This document shows, one piece after another, positions 10,867 through 19,949 of a DNA stretch of 64,000 nucleotides; the stretch's first letter is position 1, and every line of letters begins with the position of its first letter. The stretch is from Bacteroidota bacterium. GTDB lineage: Bacteria > Bacteroidota > Bacteroidia > Bacteroidales > Prolixibacteraceae. The stretch spans positions 1-64,000 of the forward strand of contig JAUXUF010000093.1 in NCBI GenBank assembly GCA_030684645.1, read 5' to 3'. The translations under genes and the position numbers were made by a program. The notes beneath the pieces are model-generated. The model saw nothing but the letters and a program-made list of their open reading frames with translations, had not been told where the DNA came from and did not search any database.

Positions 10867-11790
10867 TCAGGCATTCATTTTATGTTTGAGCGACTGGAAT
10901 CCTTCACCAAGGATTTCGTGGGTGTCCATTACTGTAATGAAAGCTGCCGGATCAATTTCACTGATATACTCTTCCAGAATAGCTACTTCGCGACGGCTTA
11001 CCACGGTGTAAATGATTTGTTTATCTTCTTCGGTGTACATACCTGATCCTTTCAGGTAAGTTCCACCGCGTTCCAGATCGACCAGTAATTTGTTCCTGAT
11101 TTCCTTGTGCTTTCCGGAAATGATGAGCAAGGCTTTGTTGTAATCGCTTCCTTCCAGAACCAAATCGATAGCGCGACCGGTAATGTAAATAACCACCCAT
11201 GAATAAAGCGGAATCTGCCAGTCTTTAAAGGCAACCAAACTGAGTAAAACAATGGTTGAATCCACATAAATCATCAGTTGGCCTAGCTGCATGTGGGTAT
11301 ATTTGGCAATAATCATGGCAATAATGTCAGAACCGCCGGAAGTTGCCCGGGCTTTGAAAATCAATCCCAGTCCAAAGCCAATCAGTACACCGCCAAACAC
11401 GCACGAAAGCAAGATGTCTGGTACCAGCGGAGCATCGCCATCAACCCGCAAATAGGTGATAGCATCCATAAAAACCGAAGAGAGAACAAATCCGACAACT
11501 GTTTTTACGCCGAAACGCGGCCCCAAAATTTTGATGCCTGCAATAGTGAGTGGGATGTTTAGAATTAAGCCGAACAACCCGATTGGAAAACCTTCAGGCC
11601 AAAACGAAAACATTCCCTGAGTCATGTAATGCACCACGATGGCAATACCATAAACTCCGCCCGGAACAATCCGGTGAGGCGAAATGAAATACACAAACCC
11701 AACTGCCAGGATAAATGAACCGATAACAATCATACTGTAATCTCTAAACCACTTGAGGCTAAAGATTTTGTCGTTTGGAACAAAGGTCAT
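10867..11790 (-). CDS. YitT family membrane protein (DUF161 + DUF2179)
   Basis: 307 aa, multi-TM with SPHRIVPGGVYGIAIV and C-terminal IDPAAFITVMDTHEILGEGF. Confidence 0.85.
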   Translation of the reverse strand: MTFVPNDKIFSLKWFRDYSMIVIGSFILAVGFVYFISPHRIVPGGVYGIAIVVHYMTQGMFSFWPEGFPIGLFGLILNIPLTIAGIKILGPRFGVKTVVGFVLSSVFMDAITYLRVDGDAPLVPDILLSCVFGGVLIGFGLGLIFKARATSGGSDIIAMIIAKYTHMQLGQLMIYVDSTIVLLSLVAFKDWQIPLYSWVVIYITGRAIDLVLEGSDYNKALLIISGKHKEIRNKLLVDLERGGTYLKGSGMYTEEDKQIIYTVVSRREVAILEEYISEIDPAAFITVMDTHEILGEGFQSLKHKMNA

Positions 11791-12053
11791 AATGAGGATT
11801 TTTATAGGAGATACAAAGAAACACAGGATATTCGGGATATACTGTGTTTTTTATCAATCCTGACAGATACTTTTTGATCAAGGAGGAAATTTATCTATTA
11901 CGATAGACAAAACTGGAAAAAAAGACTCATTTGTCAATCATGAATGCATTTAATTCGTCTTTATTTCAAGCAAGTAAAATTGGGGAACCGATGTGTTAAT
12001 TTGCTTTAAAGGAAACATTTATTAATATTTGTTTGCTTGTAAGATATAATTGT

Positions 12054-12061
12054 TAACTTTG
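12054..12061 (+). promoter_or_regulatory. Bacteroidota -7 box TAACTTTG upstream of the toxin-antitoxin pair
   Basis: Exact match to TAnnTTTG, 20 bp upstream of ATG 12082, with TTTG about 19 bp upstream. Confidence 0.55.
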
Positions 12062-12081
12062 TAGGCACAAAAGTCAACTCA

Positions 12082-12417
12082 ATGAAAGAAATAACAGTGA
12101 CATTACTCGATGAAGCCATTGAATTTACTGGAACACTTTCTGAAAAACAACTGTTCAAACTATTTTACAACATTGAATTAATCAAGTCGGGTATTGTTTC
12201 TATTGATATCCTTAAGAAGCTCAACACTGATATTTGGGAAATTAGAACAGTTAGTTTGGGTGCAGGAATCAGGGTATTTGCATTTTGGAGCAAACTTGAA
12301 AAATCGAAACTAATTTGCACCCATGGGATAATTAAAAAAACCAGCAAGGTTTCAGCTAAAGAAATTGAAAAAGCAATCGGAATAATGAACAATTATTATA
12401 AAAAAAAGCAACCATGA
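12082..12417 (+). CDS. RelE/HigB-type toxin (phage-derived Gp49-like)
   Basis: 111 aa with DIWEIRTVSLGAGIRVFAFW and HGIIKKTSKVSAKEIEKA; overlaps a downstream XRE antitoxin by 4 nt. Confidence 0.85.
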   Translation: MKEITVTLLDEAIEFTGTLSEKQLFKLFYNIELIKSGIVSIDILKKLNTDIWEIRTVSLGAGIRVFAFWSKLEKSKLICTHGIIKKTSKVSAKEIEKAIGIMNNYYKKKQP

Positions 12418-12725
12418 ATGAACTATCATTTGAAGAAGTAAAAAACTTGCGTATTGGGACAATCGGTACACCAGCAAGGGATAAATATGAATTGGAAGCC
12501 GAATCAATAATACTGGCTGCCAAAATTAAGCAATTACGGAAGCAAAAAGGTATGAACCAGGATGAACTGGGAGTCCTGATTGGGGTGAAAAAATCGCAAA
12601 TCAGCAAAATTGAAACAAATCCGCAGGACATGAAGTTAAGCACGATTATGCGAATTGTTAAAGCATTGGACATGGAAATAGTGCTGGAATCCGGGGGGAT
12701 CAAGGTTAAAAGCGTTTTGGTATAA
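12414..12725 (+). CDS. XRE-family HTH antitoxin (HigA-like)
   Basis: IKQLRKQKGMNQDELGVLIGVKKSQISKIE HTH; ATGA overlap with the toxin. Confidence 0.88.
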   Translation: MNELSFEEVKNLRIGTIGTPARDKYELEAESIILAAKIKQLRKQKGMNQDELGVLIGVKKSQISKIETNPQDMKLSTIMRIVKALDMEIVLESGGIKVKSVLV

Positions 12726-12739
12726 AATAGATTTATAGT

Positions 12740-15700
12740 TTATTCTTTCCTCACAACTATTTTACTGATATATTGCTGATTGCCACTGATAACCTTTAGC
12801 ATATAGATTCCGCTTGCCTGATTCGAAAGGTCAATCTGGAACTTGGCTGCATCAGTTATTTCTTTTCGGAAGATTTCAACACCAACCATACTTGAAACAG
12901 AAATATCGGTTTTATTGCCAGTACTTTGAGTGAATTCAAGATTAACAATACCCGTTGTTGGATTGGGGAAAACCTTAAAGAATTGAGAATCCAAAGTTGA
13001 AACGCCAACCTTTATAACGTTTAGAACGGTCACTTTAACTGTCGCCGGAGTAGAATTCGCCATTCCATCATTTACCAATAGAGAGAAGGTAAGAATAGAA
13101 TCATTTTTTACCTCAGGTGCTATAAATGTTGGGTTGGCTACAGTCGTTGAACTCAATATGGATTCTATGACCAGAGTTCCCTTTTCGGTCCCATCCACAA
13201 CGAATTCATATGACCCGATGGCAGGCGCAGGAAACTGAATAGACTTACTGCCTTCGGCCTTGCTAAACGAAACTACTATGAATTGCAAATTCTTGTCGGA
13301 AAAAGTAAAAACATGAGACTTATCATCACTAGCTGATAAGGTGAGGAATGCCTTAGTTCCTTCTTTCTCCTTAACTATTTTAGTCTCTAAACCATTTGGA
13401 CTATATTTTATAAACGCTTCAGGACTATTTGGAAGGTTTTGTATATCTTGTGAAGTAATATAAGTCCATTTATAAATTAAGGTATTGTTGTCCGGGTCAG
13501 AAGAATTTGAACCGTCTAAGATAACAGTTGCACCTTCATTGACCGTTTGATTGGATCCGGCATTGGCAATAGGAGATTTGTTTACTTGTTCCAATAAACC
13601 TTCACCATATAAATTTACCAAAATAGAATCGAAGTCGGTTTTTATTAGTAATTTAACTGATAAAATACCATTTTTTTTAGGAGTAAAATAAATATCTATA
13701 ATTTTATTATCAAAACTTTTTATTGTCAGATTTTTAATGATTGGTATGGACGAGAATGCACTGTCAGAAAATGCCAGTCCATTAATTACTAAACTTCCTT
13801 GTCCAATGTTACTTATACGTAACTTCCTAACTTTACTTTCACCAATATTAATCTTTCCAAAGTCAATATTGTATTCATCTGCTTCCAAAACAGGATGTTT
13901 ATTCTCAATATTTGTTTTGAAGTTTAAAGAACTGATTGTGTTATATTGGAACGCATCAAAGGTAGGACCCCATTCACCATCAAGTGAATTAAAATCATGA
14001 AAACAAACACTGCTAGCACCTGATCGAATCATTTTTTTTGATAACCCGGTATAGAAATCAGGGGTGTATATCCATTCATCTTTTACTGGAAGTGAAACAA
14101 TAATAGGTTTCTCTGCGCCTAATGATACTTTTTTAATATAATCTTCTAATAAAAATGGGTCTGGATTTTTTGGTGGATTTTCATTAGCTGCCATTATTTC
14201 AGGAATTAACCATTGGGTATATCCAACAGGAAGTAAATAAGCATCGGCCAAGTTTTTCATCAATTCTTTATCTTGCATTCCTTCAAAGTCAAGTTCAGGG
14301 GAAAATACAATGGGAAATGATGATAATATTACTTTTGTATTCTTATTTTCACTCTTAATTGCACTAATTAAATCAATAGCATATTTTTGTAGTAATTTAC
14401 TCTGCCACAAAGAATCATTCCAGCAGCAATTACAATTAGGATTTCCATCAGGTACATTCTTGTAATCAGCTGGCGTGTTTGTTTTGTATTTTTGGGTTTC
14501 CATATACAAGGAACTAAGTACTATTCCTGATACGCCTGGCAAATATGTTAACTCCTTCAAGTATTTTATAATTTGATTTTTATATGATTCAATGCAAGGA
14601 GAAATCGCAGTTTCATTTAAGTATTTGTCCAAGTTTGTTTCATCTACAAAGTATTGATACCACCATCCTTCCTTAAGAGGTCCAAATTGTGGGTCAACTC
14701 TTCCAGCCCGACTCATTATATCATCATGGAGGATATTTATTGCAGGAAATATTTTTATTCCATAGCATTCAGCCTTACTAGTTAAAGGTGTAATTGCATC
14801 AAATTTAAAGATGGGAACCATATAGTAAGTATAGTCTCCAATGTTATAATTTGAAGGATAGTATAGATTACCATGGCTTGATTTAATAGTAAGAATAATG
14901 TTATTTATTCCGGCAGATTTACACTTAGTTAAAATATAATCTGCACCATAACTAGAAACATCTGATGAATTAATCCAAATATATTTTTCTTGAATATCAG
15001 AATTATTATTGTTAGAAATAATATCTTTTATTTTATTTACTAAAAGTGATTCTTTTTCTAGTGGCCTTGCATAATCCCAAGATTTTTGAGTTTCATCAAA
15101 TCCATAAGGTTCGTCGCCGAATGGCTTATGAACATCTATATTAATCCATTTATTCGAATTATCATCATACATTCTGTTATCTGTACAGGGTAAGCCCACT
15201 GAACGTATTAGCATATTGATTTTATCCTGTTGGGAAGCTGAATTGGAACGATTAAAGCGATAATTTGAATACGCATAATCTGGTTCACCAAACGGTTTAA
15301 TCCATAGATAATATCCGGCTTTATTCATCCAACGATCAATTACATGGTCAAAGAGTCGTTTCCCAGCATTGTAAGGGTTGGTCTCATTTCCTATGATTTT
15401 CTTACCAATTTTATAAGTTTCATATTTTCCAACATTGTACATATTATTTGTTGCCAAATATTTCGATCCACTATTCATTGAAGTATATATACGTTTGTTT
15501 TGCGATAACTCCCATGGTACTATTCCTTTAGGTGTTATCATTATTTGAGCTAAAGCCGGAAGCTGGTTGTAGAAATGATAGTAACGTATTACAGAAGCCA
15601 AAAGATAGACAAGTTCTACCGTTCTAATTTGAGAATTTCTCAGGTCAATTAAATTAGGTAATTGTATTGAACCTGATAATTCTTGCTGCAATTGTGAACA

Positions 15701-16096
15701 AAGAGATAAATACTCACTTTTTAACATAGGATTTTCATAAACAGCACTGTCAAGTTCAATCTTGATGTATAAATCTGATGGTGGTTCAATATTATTATTT
15801 ATTGTAAAAATGGAATCACCATTCTCATTAATAGCAAGTATGGCATCAGCATATACTTTTAAAAGTTGTTGAATTGGATACTTTTGATCACCTGAAGATA
15901 TTGTAGCTGGAAATTCTCTGTAATCTTCAAAAGAATTTACAGCTTCCATTGCTGTCCTAATTATTTTTGAAAGGCTTATGGTGTAACTAGCACTTCCATC
16001 GGGCTGTTTCAAGTCAACAGGCACATTTTTCAGGAAGGCTGAATAGGCAGTAAAAACAAAGAATGTTGCGATTATAAGCAAGGCAAGTTTCTTCAT
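12740..16096 (-). CDS. Secreted multidomain protein, putative GHL10-like (DUF187) glycosidase-fold region, PKD-like domain and T9SS type A sorting domain
   Basis: Signal peptide; TIM-barrel-like segments (GADYILTKCKSAGINNIILTIKSSHGNLYYPS, GIKIFPAINILHDD, PGVSGIVLSS); SPIANAGSNQTVNEGATVILDGSNSSDPD; C-terminal FKVFPNPTTGIVNLEF...GIYMLKVISGNQQYISKIVVRKE. Confidence 0.7.
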   Translation of the reverse strand: MKKLALLIIATFFVFTAYSAFLKNVPVDLKQPDGSASYTISLSKIIRTAMEAVNSFEDYREFPATISSGDQKYPIQQLLKVYADAILAINENGDSIFTINNNIEPPSDLYIKIELDSAVYENPMLKSEYLSLCSQLQQELSGSIQLPNLIDLRNSQIRTVELVYLLASVIRYYHFYNQLPALAQIMITPKGIVPWELSQNKRIYTSMNSGSKYLATNNMYNVGKYETYKIGKKIIGNETNPYNAGKRLFDHVIDRWMNKAGYYLWIKPFGEPDYAYSNYRFNRSNSASQQDKINMLIRSVGLPCTDNRMYDDNSNKWINIDVHKPFGDEPYGFDETQKSWDYARPLEKESLLVNKIKDIISNNNNSDIQEKYIWINSSDVSSYGADYILTKCKSAGINNIILTIKSSHGNLYYPSNYNIGDYTYYMVPIFKFDAITPLTSKAECYGIKIFPAINILHDDIMSRAGRVDPQFGPLKEGWWYQYFVDETNLDKYLNETAISPCIESYKNQIIKYLKELTYLPGVSGIVLSSLYMETQKYKTNTPADYKNVPDGNPNCNCCWNDSLWQSKLLQKYAIDLISAIKSENKNTKVILSSFPIVFSPELDFEGMQDKELMKNLADAYLLPVGYTQWLIPEIMAANENPPKNPDPFLLEDYIKKVSLGAEKPIIVSLPVKDEWIYTPDFYTGLSKKMIRSGASSVCFHDFNSLDGEWGPTFDAFQYNTISSLNFKTNIENKHPVLEADEYNIDFGKINIGESKVRKLRISNIGQGSLVINGLAFSDSAFSSIPIIKNLTIKSFDNKIIDIYFTPKKNGILSVKLLIKTDFDSILVNLYGEGLLEQVNKSPIANAGSNQTVNEGATVILDGSNSSDPDNNTLIYKWTYITSQDIQNLPNSPEAFIKYSPNGLETKIVKEKEGTKAFLTLSASDDKSHVFTFSDKNLQFIVVSFSKAEGSKSIQFPAPAIGSYEFVVDGTEKGTLVIESILSSTTVANPTFIAPEVKNDSILTFSLLVNDGMANSTPATVKVTVLNVIKVGVSTLDSQFFKVFPNPTTGIVNLEFTQSTGNKTDISVSSMVGVEIFRKEITDAAKFQIDLSNQASGIYMLKVISGNQQYISKIVVRKE

Positions 16097-16380
16097 ATCC
16101 GGGACAGTTTAGTTGCAGCTTTTTTGTGATTAAATCTTTGAGCAACAGTTAATTTTTGTATGTCCTAAATCTAAAGATTTATATTTGAAATCAGGAGAAG
16201 TTGGGTGAAATTAATTTGGGGAAAGGTCGAAATGTGATTTTATGTTCAATGCGAATAGTCTGAAAAAGATTAAACTGAGAATGTGAGACCCGACATCGAG
16301 TGATGTTCCGGTCAGCGTTCCTGACATTTAGACGCAGTCAGGTTTTTCAAATGCTTTAAGGTCATTCAGCAATTCAATAT

Positions 16381-16620
16381 TTACTCAGCCTTTTCTTCCT
16401 CCGGCACCTCATTTTTCTTGAATCCTTCGTTCAGGTTTAATGCAACCGAAATCAAATTGCTCGATCCTGCTAAATGATAACGCACTGATCCAGAATTGAT
16501 CTGAAAGCGCGAAACCCGGAACCCGAATCCCCATGAAAATCCTACTGCTGCATGTGATCTTGAAATTGTCTTTAACGCATTTACTTCTTCTCTTAACCAG
16601 CAATTACAAATGCTTTTGGT
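16381..16620 (-). pseudogene. Diverged 3' remnant of a second porQ copy
   Basis: Reverse-strand frame ending at TAA (16383-16381) reads AAVGFSWGFGFRVSRFQINSGSVRYHLAGSSNLISVALNLNEGFKKNEVPEEEKAE, matching the PorQ C-terminus STVGFSWGFGFRVSRFQINYGSARYHLAGSSNLISVALNLNDGFRKNEVPVKEQTE. No upstream start and no rest of the gene. Confidence 0.85.
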
Positions 16621-16692
16621 TTTAAGCGATTCAAAACCATTTAGTAAAGCAAACGAAAATCCAAATCAAATCGGACAAATCAGTTTTTTGAA

Positions 16693-16700
16693 TATCTTTG
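16693..16700 (+). promoter_or_regulatory. -7 box TATCTTTG immediately before the nucleotidyltransferase gene
   Basis: TAnnTTTG match ending 4 bp before ATG 16705. Confidence 0.45.
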
Positions 16701-16704
16701 TTTT

Positions 16705-17019
16705 ATGGAACGATCTGAAATACTTAAAAGAATCAGAAACGGGATAAGCAATCAAGACCCCAAAGCCGAAATATATCTTTATGGATCAAGGGCTCGTGGT
16801 GACAATCGGAAAGATTCGGATTGGGATATACTTGTAATTTCACCAAACGACAAGATTACGTTTGATTACGAATCTGAATTAAGAGACCCGATTGTAGATA
16901 TTGAACTAGATTCAGGAGAAATTGTCTCCATCTTGGTTTATTCCAAAAAAGATTGGATGGGGAAACAATCTTTTTCGCCACTTTTTTTGAATGTTTCAAA
17001 AGAAGGTATAAGAATTTAA
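16705..17019 (+). CDS. MNT-type minimal nucleotidyltransferase
   Basis: LYGSRARGDNRKDSDWDILV (GSxARG...DSDWD) and third acidic position VDIELDSGE. Confidence 0.85.
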   Translation: MERSEILKRIRNGISNQDPKAEIYLYGSRARGDNRKDSDWDILVISPNDKITFDYESELRDPIVDIELDSGEIVSILVYSKKDWMGKQSFSPLFLNVSKEGIRI

Positions 17020-17029
17020 AATTATAGAA

Positions 17030-18088
17030 TCATTCAGTCTGCTCTTTCACAGGCACTTCATTTTTCCGGAATCCATCATTCAGGTTTAATGCGACTGAAA
17101 TGAGGTTACTCGATCCGGCGAGGTGATAACGCGCTGAACCATAATTGATCTGGAAGCGCGAAACCCGGAATCCAAATCCCCATGAGAATCCCACAGTTGA
17201 CATTTTTTCATCCAGCCGTAACTCCTGCCTGAGTTGGTAATTGTACCCAGCACGGATGGTGAAATTCGGAGAAGGAAGCAACTCGACTCCCAAAACCAGG
17301 TGGCGCATGAATTTTTTAGTAAAATTATCTTCCTTCAAAACAACAGTTGTTGAGGTTTTATCTTCCGCCGGTTTGGCCAGGTCCCATTTCTGAAGATGTT
17401 GCATGGTAGCCGCAAACCGTATCGGCGCATGTTGCAGCTTTTTAGAAATCCCGAACTGAAGGTCGAACGGAATCGATTCTCTTGCGGCGCCATCGTAATA
17501 AGTGGAGATTTGTGTTCCGATGTTGCGGGCAACCAACGAGGTGACAGAATTTCGGTTTTTGCTGAAATAGCTGATACCCAGATCGGCTGCAATCCCGATG
17601 GATTGATAGCTTTCGAAGGAGGAAAGTATTGGTTTTAAATTAATTCCATAGGTGAATTGCCTGTACTCGTTCGACCAGATCAGGTTTAAAGCATATTCAG
17701 CCGCGTTAAAAGTAGCTCCGGTTCTTTCTCCGTTTGGAAGCGCTTCAATAAATTTTCCGTAGTTGATGTAATGCATACCAACAGCAAAATTTCCGGGCAG
17801 GGGAGTACTAAATGAATATGCCGCAAAACCGTAATTGACACCCGCAAAATAATCGACATAGTTTATCGCCAGCATGTTCTTCATGTCGGGCCTGAGCAAG
17901 GAAGGATTGTTGTACGAAACATTCAAATCAAGAGAATCATTCAGGGCGACCTGATTTCCGCCCAAAGCAGCCATCCGGGCCGAATTGGTCAGGTTCAGGA
18001 AGTCGTAGGTATTTTCGCCGCCAATCTGGCCATAAACCAGTGGATAAATAAATGCTTGAAGAACGAAAAGAATAAGGAGTTTGCGCAT
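17030..18088 (-). CDS. porQ: Type IX secretion system protein PorQ
   Basis: GGENTYDFLNLTNSARMAALGGNQVALNDSLDLNVSYNNPSLL N-terminal signature, beta-barrel pattern. Confidence 0.88.
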   Translation of the reverse strand: MRKLLILFVLQAFIYPLVYGQIGGENTYDFLNLTNSARMAALGGNQVALNDSLDLNVSYNNPSLLRPDMKNMLAINYVDYFAGVNYGFAAYSFSTPLPGNFAVGMHYINYGKFIEALPNGERTGATFNAAEYALNLIWSNEYRQFTYGINLKPILSSFESYQSIGIAADLGISYFSKNRNSVTSLVARNIGTQISTYYDGAARESIPFDLQFGISKKLQHAPIRFAATMQHLQKWDLAKPAEDKTSTTVVLKEDNFTKKFMRHLVLGVELLPSPNFTIRAGYNYQLRQELRLDEKMSTVGFSWGFGFRVSRFQINYGSARYHLAGSSNLISVALNLNDGFRKNEVPVKEQTE

Positions 18089-18146
18089 ATTTCTCAGGAT
18101 TCGGCTTTTTAACCGAACGTAAAAATGAGGTTTTTAGTATAGCTAT

Positions 18147-19313
18147 TTATTTCACTATTGACATGCCTTGTTGTTGAAGTTGACTGTCCAGTTCTTCCGG
18201 TTTTGGAATGTCATTGAAATGATATTTTCGTAGAATGGTTCCTTTCTTCAGGATAATAAGGCCTGGATTGGAGCGGACAATGGTTTTCAGCGCAATTTCG
18301 TCGGTGTTGAAAAAGTCGAAATAAGCGGCAGTTTCGTTCTTGAAAGTTTCAAAACTATCGGGTGAAGAGGCTGTCAGCAGAATGAAATTGTATCCTCTGC
18401 TTTTGGCTTCCCGGTTCAGGGTGACAATCTTTGCCATCGCTTCTTTGTTGGTTTTCTGAAGATTGGAGGCTATAACCATGAAAGTGTATTTGTCATCGTA
18501 AAGAAAAAAATCTTTGATGTCTTCACCTTCCGGAGTTTCAATCCTGAAGTCATGAATGGGTGGGGTATAACCTTTCTGGATTATTACCGCATCATTCATT
18601 TTTACAAATTTCCAGTTGAGCGTATCTTTCCAGGGATAGTTCGTTTCGGTAAATTTCTGTTCTTTCCCGGTTTTTAAATTTCGGTATATAAAACTGTTTT
18701 CATAGATTGCTTTTGGCGCTCCATCCGGAATTTTCATGGCATCCGGTATATTCACACCCACTTTGTAAGGACTGAAATCGATGATGGGTAAGTGATTGTA
18801 AGAATAAGCGACCAGGTAGAAATAGAAAACAATGGTCATGCCGGTGAATGCAATGGAAATAACCGGACCATTTTTGCTTTTGAAATTTTTACGCTGAACA
18901 AAAACGAAAATGGCCAGGGCCAGCAAGACGATATTTTTGTAAAACGTTTGCCAGTTGGTAATGACCAGCGCATCGCCAAAGCAGCCGCAATCGGTAACCG
19001 GGTTGGTAAGTGCCAGCACAAAAGTTAAACCGGTGAAAAATACCATAAACGCCAACATAAACCAGCTTGTGACCCTGATGAAAAAATTAAAAATCATAGC
19101 CAGTCCCAGAAAAAATTCGGCAGCTGCAAGCAAAACACCCAGTGCAAAAGCCAGATTGGTGAGCCATGGCATCTGAAAAGCGATGAAATAATCGGTGAAT
19201 TTATAGGCTGATCCCCACGGATCGATGCCTTTGACAAAGCCGGAAAAAACAAAGGTTAATCCAAGCAGGATGCGTACAATGTGTTTGAACATGAAAGTAA
19301 TTTTAGAATTCAA
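18147..19313 (-). CDS. DoxX/MauE-family membrane protein with thioredoxin-like C-terminus (BT_3928 family)
   Basis: KHIVRILLGLTFVFSGFVKGIDPWGSAYKFTDYF; NPVTDCGCFGDALVITNWQTFYKN. Start probably MFKH at 19292. Confidence 0.85.
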   Translation of the reverse strand: MNSKITFMFKHIVRILLGLTFVFSGFVKGIDPWGSAYKFTDYFIAFQMPWLTNLAFALGVLLAAAEFFLGLAMIFNFFIRVTSWFMLAFMVFFTGLTFVLALTNPVTDCGCFGDALVITNWQTFYKNIVLLALAIFVFVQRKNFKSKNGPVISIAFTGMTIVFYFYLVAYSYNHLPIIDFSPYKVGVNIPDAMKIPDGAPKAIYENSFIYRNLKTGKEQKFTETNYPWKDTLNWKFVKMNDAVIIQKGYTPPIHDFRIETPEGEDIKDFFLYDDKYTFMVIASNLQKTNKEAMAKIVTLNREAKSRGYNFILLTASSPDSFETFKNETAAYFDFFNTDEIALKTIVRSNPGLIILKKGTILRKYHFNDIPKPEELDSQLQQQGMSIVK

Positions 19314-19863
19314 TCTTAATTAACGCAAAAACGGCATAATTGATCATGTCAAGGTAATTGGCCTCGATTCCTTCCGAAATTAAAGTCTGGCCCAGGTTGT
19401 CTTCAATTTGTTTGGTCCGTTTCAATTTCATCAGTATCAGGTCGGTATATGAACTCATGCGCATGTTTCGCCAGGCTTCGTCGTAATCATGGTTTTTGGC
19501 CATCATCAGTTCTTTGGCTTCCTTAAAATGATTGAGATACAAGCTGAGTGTTTCTTCAGGTGTCAGGTCGTCGCTTTCCGAAGTTCCTTTTTCAAGCTGA
19601 ATGATAGCCATGATGCAGTAATTGACTATCCCGATGTATTCCGAACGAATACCTTCATCAATTTTGCTGACTCCTTTTTGTTCGATACTCCTGATCCGCT
19701 GTGCTTTAATATAGATTTGGTCGGTCATCGAACTGGGACGAAGAATTCGCCAGGCAATGCCGTAATCTTTCATTTTTTTGGTAAAAATATCCTGACAAAC
19801 AGTAATTACATGATCGTATTGCTGGCTTGTTTGATCCATGATTATCTTAATTATTAGGGCCAT
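19303..19863 (-). CDS. DUF1599 domain protein (nucleotide modification-associated domain 1-like)
   Basis: Repeated CxDIFTKKMKDYGIAWRILRPSSMTDQIYIKAQRIRSIE / KNHDYDEAWRNMRMSSYTDLILMKLKRTKQIED motif. Confidence 0.85.
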   Translation of the reverse strand: MALIIKIIMDQTSQQYDHVITVCQDIFTKKMKDYGIAWRILRPSSMTDQIYIKAQRIRSIEQKGVSKIDEGIRSEYIGIVNYCIMAIIQLEKGTSESDDLTPEETLSLYLNHFKEAKELMMAKNHDYDEAWRNMRMSSYTDLILMKLKRTKQIEDNLGQTLISEGIEANYLDMINYAVFALIKIEF

Positions 19864-19904
19864 AAAAGTATTAATTTAATGTGTATTTTGAGTGCATTTT
19901 ATTT

Positions 19905-19912
19905 TACTTTTG
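19905..19912 (+). promoter_or_regulatory. -7 box TACTTTTG upstream of folP
   Basis: TAnnTTTG match; lies downstream of the ORF-track start 19881, supporting ATG 19950 as the true start. Confidence 0.5.
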
Positions 19913-19949
19913 TGAAATACATGACTTTGAGTGGTCTAATCTTTATCGT

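Noticed and set aside
16319-16347. Possible terminator CCTGAC...GTCAGGTTTTT
   Set aside because: Only a 6-bp stem with an 11-nt loop; insufficient to call.
16409-16603. ORF-track 64-aa minus-strand ORF MLVKRRSKCVKDN...
   Set aside because: Wrong frame; the meaningful signal at this position is the PorQ C-terminal remnant in another minus-strand frame.
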